A stretch of DNA of 13,686 nucleotides, taken from Candidatus Sodaliphilus limicaballi (GTDB taxonomy: Bacteria; Bacteroidota; Bacteroidia; Bacteroidales; Muribaculaceae). Below the pieces are notes generated by a model. It saw only the letters and a program-made list of their open reading frames with translations. It was not told the origin of the DNA and did no database searches. A program made the position numbers and the translations under genes. Below are positions 1 through 5,519 of this stretch, piece by piece (position 1 is the stretch's first letter; every line of letters begins with the position of its first letter). The stretch is taken from contig JAGHSP010000337.1 of NCBI GenBank assembly GCA_018065815.1, forward strand, positions 1-13,686, in the 5' to 3' direction.

Positions 1-90
1 ATGTATAGGTGTGTTATACAGATTCAAGGATAGAACACATCTTAAAATCGCCTCGACATAATTATAGCCCTCACCTACAATAATATATAA
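1..90. other. Intergenic tail, no gene seen
   Basis: AT-rich sequence beyond the terminator at the window edge. I see no open frame or RNA. A short inverted repeat TGTATA/TATACA (2-7 and 15-20, 7-nt loop) is present but too weak to interpret. Confidence 0.5.
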
Positions 91-129
91 ATAAAACAAA
101 CCGATGCGTTTCGCACCGGTTTGTTTTAT
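91..129 (-). terminator. Rho-independent terminator of the LRR/dockerin gene
   Basis: A 13-bp perfect stem (ATAAAACAAACCG paired with CGGTTTGTTTTAT), one A/C mismatch, a further 4 bp (TGCG/CGCA) and a 3-nt loop. It lies 26 bp beyond the stop codon of the LRR gene. On the minus strand the 3' arm is itself T-rich (TTTGTTTTAT) and AT-rich sequence follows, as expected for an intrinsic terminator. The symmetry would also let it stop plus-strand transcription. Confidence 0.85.
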
Positions 130-154
130 TATAGAGGTTTGTAATCTCAACGGA

Positions 155-3100
155 TTATTTGCCGAGGATGATGTTGATGAGCATGTTTGCATCGGTGATG
201 TCAACTTCGCCGTTGCCATCTACGTCGGTACGTCCTTCGTATATGTCAGCGTCTTTGCCGAGGATGATGTTGATGAGCAGGTTAGCATCGGTGATATCAA
301 CCTCGCCGTCGCCGTTAACGTCACCCTTCAGGAAGTCGGGCTTGTCGGGCACGTAAGTTGCACCTGTAACGCCATAAGCTTCAACGTCTTCAACTGCGTA
401 TTGAACAGTCTGTGTCTCATCGGCAACCTTAACGCACTTGATACCGCTCTTGTGGAGAGGATTCTCTGCGTCAAATGCTACACTGTTGGGGAGAGTTACG
501 TCGTCAGCGCTCTTGGGAGCGATGTAAGCCCAGTAAACGTTCTCGCCGTCGCCAGTGATCTGTGTAACACCAGTAACCTCGTCGCCGTCACCTTCCTTGA
601 GTACGGGAGCGTTGTCAACGAGAGTTGCAGCAGCCATGCTCACGCCTTCGGCAGCATCGCCCTTCGCGTCGTCGTCATAGATAGCCTGCATAGGGAGACG
701 ATAGATACCGGGAACAACAGTTGTGCCGTTCTCCTTGTCGCCCTGGAGGAAGAAGTAGAGATAACCATTCTTCTCGTCGATGTAGAAGGTAGTGATCTGG
801 TAGCCCTTGAGGGTGGGTTTGAAGTGCTGAGTCTTGCCAGCGCCACCGTCGGGATAGATGTCATTGTAAGCACCGCCGTTGCGGAAACGATAGATACCGA
901 AGCCGTTGAACTTCTTACCTACCCAGTAAACGTCGCCCTTCTCGGCATCAACAGTCTTGGTGAGGCCTGCGCCGATAGCACCATAAGACCACTGGTCGCT
1001 GTAGTAGGGGAGCCAGTTGTTCTGGAAGAAGAAGGGCTGTTCGCCGTAGAGACCTACTGCATCAGCGCTCATCTCGTGGATACCCACGTTGCGGTCGGCG
1101 ATGTAGATCTTGTTGAGCTCTTTGTCGATAGCCATTGAGAAGGGATCCTGGAATGCCTCGTAACCCACGTTGTTGAGCACGGTCACGCGGTAGAAGATGC
1201 CGTCGGTGTTGTTAACATAGAAGAGCTGACCGTCACCAGCACCGGCAGTGGGGCTCTGATAGCGGAAGTTCTTACCAGCGTCGGCAACGTAGATGCGGTT
1301 CTTGTAGCTAGCAAGGCTGAAGGGGTGAATGCCTGTTTCGAATTGAGTGTCGATAACGTCGCCGTCCTCGCTCTTATACATGAGCTTGCCGTCCTTGGTA
1401 GCGAAATAGAGACCAGTGGGGCAGCCGAGGCTTGAACCGCTAGCCACGATAGTGGGATCAGCAATCACGTTGAGGTATTGCCATTGCTCGGCAGCCTTGA
1501 ATGATTCAACTGACTTTGCAGCAACCTTACATTCAACTTCGCTCTGAGTAGCGGCGAACACGCCGTTAGCCAGCACGGGAACGTTAGCGTTGAGCACGCG
1601 CAGTTTAGCAATGGTTGCGGGTACTGAACCGGGCTCCATGTAGTTCACGTTAGCAGGAATCTCGAGCTCGGCAAGAGCAGCGCAGTTAGCAAAAGCATTC
1701 TGCATCACGTTGGTAGTTGTAGTGGGGAGAGTCACGCTAGTGAGAACGGGGCAACCGTTACACAGACCCTGAGGAATCTCGTTGCGGCCTTCCTCGATAA
1801 CGATTGACTCGAGAGCAGAGTTAGCAAACACGTTTGTGCCCACGTTGACACCGCTCTTGAGAGAGAAGTTCTTAACCTTAGCACTTGCAAAAGCGTTGTT
1901 GCCGATTGTTGCAACCGCAGGAACGTTAACCTCCTCATAGGGAGAGTAAGCGAGGCCATAGTTGTCAATGCTTGTCACAGCGGGAGCGTCGAGCGTAGTT
2001 GCAGTGATGCCCTTGTGTGCAGTCACGAGCAGACGAGCACCGTCAGCGCTGGTGAGAACGCCGTCGTTTACCGCAAATGCAGCGTTGCCCTCGGCAAGAG
2101 TGATTGCAGCGAGAGTGGTGACAGGAGCAAATGCAGCGTTGCCGATTGACTTAACAGTTGAAGGAATTGCGATACCTTCAAGTTTAGTACCTGCGAATGC
2201 TTGCTCGCCCACGCTTGTAAGACCCTCGGGAAGAGTGAGAGTGCCAGCCAGCTTGCTGTTCATGAACGCCTGGCTAGAGATTGACTGCAATGAAGCGGGC
2301 AACTCGATAGAAGTGAGGCCAGTGTTGTAGAATGCGTTGTTGAGGATTGATGTAACACCCTGGCCCAGCTGAACAGAAGCAAGAGCCTTACAGCCGTTGA
2401 AAGTGTTGTCGGCGATAGAAGTCACAGCCTCGGGGAGTGCGATAGACTTGAGGCTTGAGCAACCCTGGAATGCAAGACCACCGATTGTAGCAATGGTGTT
2501 GCCCTCGGCAAACTCAACAGTCTCAAGAGCAGTACAGCCCTGGAACATTGTGCCGCTGATAGCAGTTGCATTACCAGCAAATGTGATCTTCTTGAGAGCA
2601 GACAGGTTGTGGAAAGGCTGCAAGTTGCTTACATAAAGAGAAGCGTCGATGTCGCGTCCGAAGTAGATTTCTTCGATAGACTTGTTGGCTACGCGAGCCT
2701 CATCGGTCTTACCAAATGCTTCGAAGTTCATCTTGAAAGGAGTCTCGCTGTCGGCAAAGATAAGTTTCTTGAGGTTTGCACATCCAGCAAGGTCTTCACT
2801 GATCATGGGACCAGCCCAACCCACGGGGATTGTGAGTTCTTCAAGACCAGAGCAACCGTTGAGTGCGCCAGTACCAATAGAAGTAGCAGTCACGGGGATG
2901 GGGCTCACCTTGAGGCTAGAGCAACCCTTGAAACTGTTACGAGCGATTGTAACGCAAGTCTCGGGCAACTTGAGAGAAGTCAAGTCCTTGCAATCCAAGA
3001 ATGCGTTGGCAGCAGTTGCAACAACGGTGTAAGTCTCACCGCCGTACTCAAATGTTGCAGGAATCACGATGTCACCAGTGTAGAAAGCGGTGTCGGCCGG

Positions 3101-3280
3101 AGTGGTCGCAGTGGCTTTCTTGATGGTGTACTTGGCAACGGTAGCATTGAGCTTGCTAGTGGTATAGTTGATGCCATCCACAGTGATGCTAGCAGCACTG
3201 GCAATGGGGGCAACCATGAGGCACATAGCACCTAATGCTAAATTGCGAAGCCATGTTGATTTAGTAATCTTCATGTTCAT
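155..3280 (-). CDS. Secreted BspA-type leucine-rich-repeat protein with propeller-like region and C-terminal dockerin-like repeats
   Basis: 1041 residues. The N-terminus (MNMKITKSTWLRNLALGAMC followed by a short hydrophobic stretch and ASA) is a signal peptide, so the product should be exported. Residues about 60-590 are BspA/LRR_5 repeats with the recurring pattern 'aF.gC..L..v.lp..vtsIg..aF'. Residues about 605-960 look like short-bladed beta-propeller sequence (for example IYVADAGKNF, MAIDKELNKIYIADRNVG). The last 56 residues carry two dockerin-like calcium loops, DVNGDGEVDITDAN and DVDGNGEVDITDAN, each followed by a LLINIILGK-type helix. BspA-family proteins are surface or secreted adhesion proteins; a binding role here is inferred and the ligand is unknown. 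There is no lipoprotein cysteine. The gene is monocistronic, with its own upstream -7 box and a terminator at 91-129. Confidence 0.93.
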   Translation of the reverse strand: MNMKITKSTWLRNLALGAMCLMVAPIASAASITVDGINYTTSKLNATVAKYTIKKATATTPADTAFYTGDIVIPATFEYGGETYTVVATAANAFLDCKDLTSLKLPETCVTIARNSFKGCSSLKVSPIPVTATSIGTGALNGCSGLEELTIPVGWAGPMISEDLAGCANLKKLIFADSETPFKMNFEAFGKTDEARVANKSIEEIYFGRDIDASLYVSNLQPFHNLSALKKITFAGNATAISGTMFQGCTALETVEFAEGNTIATIGGLAFQGCSSLKSIALPEAVTSIADNTFNGCKALASVQLGQGVTSILNNAFYNTGLTSIELPASLQSISSQAFMNSKLAGTLTLPEGLTSVGEQAFAGTKLEGIAIPSTVKSIGNAAFAPVTTLAAITLAEGNAAFAVNDGVLTSADGARLLVTAHKGITATTLDAPAVTSIDNYGLAYSPYEEVNVPAVATIGNNAFASAKVKNFSLKSGVNVGTNVFANSALESIVIEEGRNEIPQGLCNGCPVLTSVTLPTTTTNVMQNAFANCAALAELEIPANVNYMEPGSVPATIAKLRVLNANVPVLANGVFAATQSEVECKVAAKSVESFKAAEQWQYLNVIADPTIVASGSSLGCPTGLYFATKDGKLMYKSEDGDVIDTQFETGIHPFSLASYKNRIYVADAGKNFRYQSPTAGAGDGQLFYVNNTDGIFYRVTVLNNVGYEAFQDPFSMAIDKELNKIYIADRNVGIHEMSADAVGLYGEQPFFFQNNWLPYYSDQWSYGAIGAGLTKTVDAEKGDVYWVGKKFNGFGIYRFRNGGAYNDIYPDGGAGKTQHFKPTLKGYQITTFYIDEKNGYLYFFLQGDKENGTTVVPGIYRLPMQAIYDDDAKGDAAEGVSMAAATLVDNAPVLKEGDGDEVTGVTQITGDGENVYWAYIAPKSADDVTLPNSVAFDAENPLHKSGIKCVKVADETQTVQYAVEDVEAYGVTGATYVPDKPDFLKGDVNGDGEVDITDANLLINIILGKDADIYEGRTDVDGNGEVDITDANMLINIILGK
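158..322 (-). repeat. Two dockerin-like repeat units (tandem coding repeat)
   Basis: Two nearly identical units, 96 bp (32 codons) apart, encode residues 986-1009 and 1018-1041. The first 26 bases (158-183 and 254-279 on the plus strand) are identical. Both units keep the calcium-loop pattern D-x-(N/D)-x-(D/N)-G-x-V-x-x-x-D. The low DNA divergence suggests a recent duplication or strong constraint. Confidence 0.85.
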
Positions 3281-3374
3281 AGTTTTTAATTTTATAGTTA
3301 ATAATTAGAGTTGAATTTTAGTCAGTTTATGTGGTAATGGTTTGTTCAAAAGCATAGCAATGCAAATGAACACA

Positions 3375-3382
3375 CAAATATA
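3375..3382 (-). promoter_or_regulatory. Candidate -7 box (TATATTTG) of the LRR gene
   Basis: On the minus strand TATATTTG matches the Bacteroidota -7 consensus TAnnTTTG, about 95 bp before the ATG. I found no convincing TTTG at the expected -33 spacing, so only the -7 half is supported. The implied leader of roughly 85-90 nt is very AT-rich. A start codon at 3280 (MNMK) or at 3274 (MK) is possible; neither has a visible Shine-Dalgarno. Confidence 0.5.
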
Positions 3383-3486
3383 ATAAAAAAATCATTAAGG
3401 AGAGTGATTTTTGTGATTTTTTTTCAAAAATAACGTCACAACTGGCAACTGCAAGGGCCTCTGTGGGGGAAGTCGCAAACGGAGCA

Positions 3487-3523
3487 TAGAAAAGACCCGC
3501 TTGCTGTGGTGGCAGGCGGGTCT
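3487..3523 (-). terminator. Rho-independent terminator of the greA-HIT operon
   Basis: On the minus strand the 8-bp stem AGACCCGC/GCGGGTCT (3516-3523 and 3493-3500) is followed at once by TTTCT. It sits 26 bp after the HIT gene stop codon. No T-run follows on the plus strand, so it works for the minus-strand operon. Confidence 0.85.
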
Positions 3524-3549
3524 GTTATGACGTAGTGAGTGTTGTGCTC

Positions 3550-3951
3550 TTACAGTTTGTTGAATGCCTCGTTGATGCTAGCCGCGATAGCAGCCATCTC
3601 CTCGGCGGGAAGTTGGAGCTTAGCCTTAGCGAAGTTCATGTCGCCCTCGGTGTTGATGGGAGCCAGGTGAATGTGACAGTGGGGCACTTCGAGCCCGAGC
3701 ACTGCAACGGCGATGCGCTCGCAGGGCATCACTTGCTTCATGGCAGTGGCCACGCGGCGTGCAAATGCCCAGAGTCCTTGATATTCGTCCTGGTCAAGGT
3801 CGAAGATGTAGTTTACCTCGTGCTTGGGGATAACTAGAGTGTGACCCTTGGCAACGGGGTTGATATCGAGGAATGCGTAGTAGTTCTCGTCCTCGGCAAC
3901 CTTGTAGCTGGGAATGTCGCCAGCAACTATTTTACTGAAGATAGATGCCAT
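3550..3951 (-). CDS. HIT-family nucleotide hydrolase/transferase (Hint-like)
   Basis: 133 residues, normal length for a bacterial HIT protein. The histidine triad is at residues 91-96 (HCHIHL), with the central His93 as the expected catalytic nucleophile for nucleoside phosphoramidates or dinucleotides. The N-terminus reads SIFSKIVAGDIPSYKV: the family position often occupied by zinc-binding Cys-x-x-Cys is Ser-x-x-Ser here, so this copy probably lacks that metal site. Other family features are FLDINPVAKGHTLVIPK (residues 28-43) and a C-terminal helix. The start lies 9 bp after the greA stop codon, so the two genes are very probably co-transcribed. A terminator follows. Substrate in vivo is unknown. 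Confidence 0.95.
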   Translation of the reverse strand: MASIFSKIVAGDIPSYKVAEDENYYAFLDINPVAKGHTLVIPKHEVNYIFDLDQDEYQGLWAFARRVATAMKQVMPCERIAVAVLGLEVPHCHIHLAPINTEGDMNFAKAKLQLPAEEMAAIAASINEAFNKL

Positions 3952-3960
3952 AGTCGTGTC

Positions 3961-4431
3961 TTAGATTGAAATTTTAACGATTTCGAACTGCATCACGCCA
4001 GCGGGAACTTGAACCTCCACAACGTCGCCCACCTTGTGTCCGAGCAGACCCTTGGCAATGGGGGTTGTGATGCTGATCTTTCCTTCGCGCAGATTGGCCT
4101 CGCTCTCGGTAACGATGGTGTAGGTCATCTCGTTGCCAAGTTTCAGGTTCTTGATAGTCACCTTATTGAGGAGTTGAACTTCGTCGGTTCCGATTTTAGT
4201 CTCATCGATGATGCGTGCGTTAGCAACGAGGTTTTTAAGTTCGGCAATCTTTGCTTCGAGCATGCCTTGTCTTTCCTTTGCAGCATCATATTCAGCGTTC
4301 TCTGATAGGTCACCTTTGTCGCGAGCTTCGGCAATGGCGCGCACCACGTCGGGGCGTTCCACATTTTCAAGATGTGCAAGCTCGGCCATCTTCTTGTCGT
4401 AACCTTCTTTGGTCATGTAGCTAATAGCCAT
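3961..4431 (-). CDS. greA: Transcription elongation factor GreA
   Basis: 156 residues, close to the usual 158. GreA enters the RNA polymerase secondary channel and triggers cleavage of backtracked RNA. The N-terminal coiled coil (about residues 6-75) has the tip sequence KGDLSENAEY, with the two acidic residues Asp41 and Glu44 in the positions needed to coordinate the catalytic metal. The C-terminal FKBP-like domain carries the GreA signature ISITTPIAKGLLGHKVGDVV (about residues 119-138). The start at 4431 gives the canonical N-terminus. It is the first gene of a two-gene operon with the HIT protein, driven by the promoter at 4525-4556 through an about 87-nt leader that contains a hairpin. 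Confidence 0.98.
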   Translation of the reverse strand: MAISYMTKEGYDKKMAELAHLENVERPDVVRAIAEARDKGDLSENAEYDAAKERQGMLEAKIAELKNLVANARIIDETKIGTDEVQLLNKVTIKNLKLGNEMTYTIVTESEANLREGKISITTPIAKGLLGHKVGDVVEVQVPAGVMQFEIVKISI

Positions 4432-4469
4432 GGTAGTGTTATTTAGGAGTTATTTAGTAAAAAATAGAA

Positions 4470-4495
4470 GAATCTCAAATCGTTAATTGAGACTC
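4470..4495 (-). promoter_or_regulatory. Stem-loop in the greA leader
   Basis: On the minus strand GAGTCTCAA pairs with TTGAGATTC (9 bp, one G-U) around an 8-nt loop. It lies in the predicted 5' untranslated region, 38 bp before the greA ATG. No T-run follows directly, so it is not a typical terminator. A regulatory role is possible but unproven. Confidence 0.45.
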
Positions 4496-4524
4496 CCCGT
4501 GATATTTGTTCACATTTTGCGCTG

Positions 4525-4556
4525 CAAAGTTAGCAATTTTTTTCGACTTCCACAAA
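4525..4556 (-). promoter_or_regulatory. Bacteroidota-type promoter of greA
   Basis: On the minus strand TTTG (4556-4553), 20 nt, then TAACTTTG (4532-4525): an exact fit to the -33 TTTG and -7 TAnnTTTG consensus. Transcription would start near 4518, giving an about 87-nt leader. Confidence 0.8.
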
Positions 4557-4573
4557 TATTACTCAATAAAACC

Positions 4574-4590
4574 AGGGCAACCGCATCAAA
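4574..4590 (+). repeat. 17-bp repeat shared with the M16 promoter region
   Basis: AGGGCAACCGCATCAAA is identical to 13311-13327. Both copies lie 18-20 bp upstream of a -33 box and in the same orientation relative to the promoter. It is the left part of the longer dispersed repeat at 13315-13353. Confidence 0.7.
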
Positions 4591-4597
4591 ACATGCC

Positions 4598-4823
4598 AAA
4601 ACTTCCCGACTTCCCCCACAAAGTATAGTTAGGTTTAGGACCTAAAATGATGGGAAAAAGGAAAAAAACAGATTTTTTTATTTTATGTTTATTTTCAGTT
4701 TATTTCAAGCGTAGCGCCATCACCTATTCAGATTGCCTCAGTAAAAAAAGGGCGCTGCGCTTGAAATTGACTAAAAAACAACTAAAAATTATTCTTTTGT
4801 CCTTGTGTTCTTTTGTCAAGAGA
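4598..4823. other. AT-rich non-coding stretch with hairpin and short repeats
   Basis: No supported gene. It holds a TTTAGG-A-CCTAAA palindrome (4634-4646), the hairpin at 4697-4772, and a 9-nt direct repeat TTCTTTTGT (4792-4800 and 4808-4816). A 65-residue plus-strand open frame here (4647-4844) is low-complexity and runs through the hairpin, so I do not call it. Confidence 0.5.
4697..4772. repeat. Long imperfect inverted repeat (hairpin)
   Basis: Arms 4697-4718 and 4751-4772. The inner 16 bp (TTTCAAGCGTAGCGCC against GGCGCTGCGCTTGAAA) pair fully with one G-T wobble, and the outer 6 positions add five pairs and one mismatch. The 32-nt loop contains an A7 run. It lies in the non-coding zone between the greA promoter and the restriction-gene fossil. 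It could be a REP/MITE-like element, an RNA hairpin or an old transposon end; I cannot tell which. Confidence 0.65.
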
Positions 4824-4905
4824 CCACAGATTAAGCAGAAATAAGGGAATTATATTTCAGATTAAGCCAGATTTTCCCATTGATTTGATGCGGGTTGTCA
4901 AGAGA
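4813..4905. repeat. Dispersed-repeat block flanked by 11-bp direct repeats
   Basis: TTGTCAAGAGA occurs at 4813-4823 and 4895-4905, flanking a 71-bp block. Positions 4858-4897 match the inverse complement of 13315-13353 with one substitution and one extra base. Inside the block CAGATTAAGC occurs twice (4827-4836 and 4858-4867). The right-hand direct repeat is coding sequence of the DpnI-like fossil (residues T-S-L-D-N), so the block interrupts that gene. Confidence 0.7.
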
Positions 4906-5182
4906 AGTTATGCGTCCTATCATGGTTTGATATACTCCATCTGCAACCGTTGTTTGAAAGCTTTCGCTGTCAGACTTTTTGCTTTTCAACTCATATTGTG
5001 ACTTGCAATGTTCGCAAACATAATCCTTTACAGGCGCATTAGGTTCTGCACGTCTGCTGGAAGTCTCACCACAAATAGGGCAATACATGTTGCGTGCCAA
5101 CCAATCTTCAGTCAGCACTCTTGCAATCTGGCTTCCGCTTTTGTAATCCTTCTGCCAATGATGTGTTGAATCTCAAATCCAT
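4892..5182 (-). pseudogene. DpnI-like methyl-directed restriction endonuclease, frameshifted and truncated
   Basis: The start MDLRFNTSLAEG (ATG at 5182) reads into YKSGSQIARVLTEDW only if one extra T (at 5145/5146) is ignored. The rebuilt fragment is about 97 residues and aligns without gaps to the DpnI N-terminus as I remember it. It keeps the four zinc-finger cysteines (34, 37, 56, 59) and the PD-(D/E)xK nuclease residues Asp53, Glu64 and Lys66 (motif YELKSKK). DpnI-type enzymes cut G-methyl-A-T-C and are about 254 residues. Here homology stops at S-L-D-N-P, where the dispersed repeat begins, so the rest of the catalytic domain and the C-terminal winged-helix reader are missing. In the database-style reading it would appear as a 95-residue frame from a GTG, but that start is internal to the family. 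Not expected to be active. Confidence 0.87.
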
Positions 5183-5185
5183 TTC

Positions 5186-5516
5186 TTATTTCAGAAATTT
5201 ACGGTTTTCAGATTCTTCAAGCACCTTTATCTGCTGAATTGCCACTTGATTTAGCTTGATAAGTCTCTCCGTTTGTGGCATACCATCGTTGATGAATACG
5301 GCATTGAGATTTTCTTGACAAGATAAAGTTTGAATTCCACAGAAATCCATGATGCAAATTCAAAAGCAATATCGGTGCGAGCATAAGTGCCCCCATAACG
5401 TCCTGCCATTTAGCATTGGTTGCCTCAATCCATCTCGATGGCGACATCGTGAATGCGTTAAGTCCAGCCTCTTTTCTAAACCCCTCGAATTCGAGGGGGT
5501 TAAAACCAGGGTTTTT
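5186..5516 (-). pseudogene. KilA-N domain protein, degraded across three reading frames
   Basis: Three consecutive minus-strand segments in different frames match one family. About 5513-5417 gives NPGFNPLEFEGF and EAGLNAFTMSPSRWIEATNA. About 5404-5313 gives GRYGGTYARTDIAFEFASWI and SVEFKLYLVK. About 5314-5186 gives LNAVFINDGMPQTERLIKLN and ends KFLK-stop. These are the centre and C-terminal tail of KilA-N proteins, which are phage-type DNA-binding or antirepressor proteins of about 270 residues. Missing are the N-terminus, a few residues after A-T-N-A, and roughly 100 residues between LYLVK and LNAVF. The remnant begins within about 10 bp of the flippase stop codon and ends 3 bp before the DpnI-like start, as in an old operon. 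A 76-residue open frame through this stretch (5217-5447) is a composite of frames and not a real protein. Confidence 0.85.
5481..5498. repeat. 18-bp perfect palindrome
   Basis: CCCCTCGAATTCGAGGGG is a perfect palindrome 22 bp beyond the flippase stop codon. It lies in the KilA-N fossil, where it encodes P-L-E-F-E-G, a normal family sequence, so its symmetry may be accidental. On the minus strand it is followed by TTTAG, so it could act as a weak terminator for the operon above it. Confidence 0.5.
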
Positions 5517-5519
5517 GCT

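Noticed and set aside
2..20. TGTATA/TATACA inverted repeat
   Set aside because: Six-bp AT-rich arms are expected by chance and no gene is near.
155..330. Type IX secretion C-terminal sorting domain
   Set aside because: The tail is dockerin-like calcium loops with a final helix, not the beta-rich sorting domain.
104..1138. 344-residue plus-strand open frame opposite the LRR gene
   Set aside because: It is the antisense of the dockerin and propeller coding region; repeats in it mirror the dockerin duplication and it has no promoter or family resemblance.
2609..3235. 208-residue plus-strand open frame opposite the LRR N-terminus
   Set aside because: Antisense shadow of the signal peptide and LRR repeats.
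4647..4844. 65-residue plus-strand open frame
   Set aside because: Lysine-rich low-complexity reading of AT-rich DNA through the hairpin.
5217..5447. 76-residue minus-strand open frame
   Set aside because: Only its first 18 or so residues are in the KilA-N frame; the rest is out-of-frame fossil.
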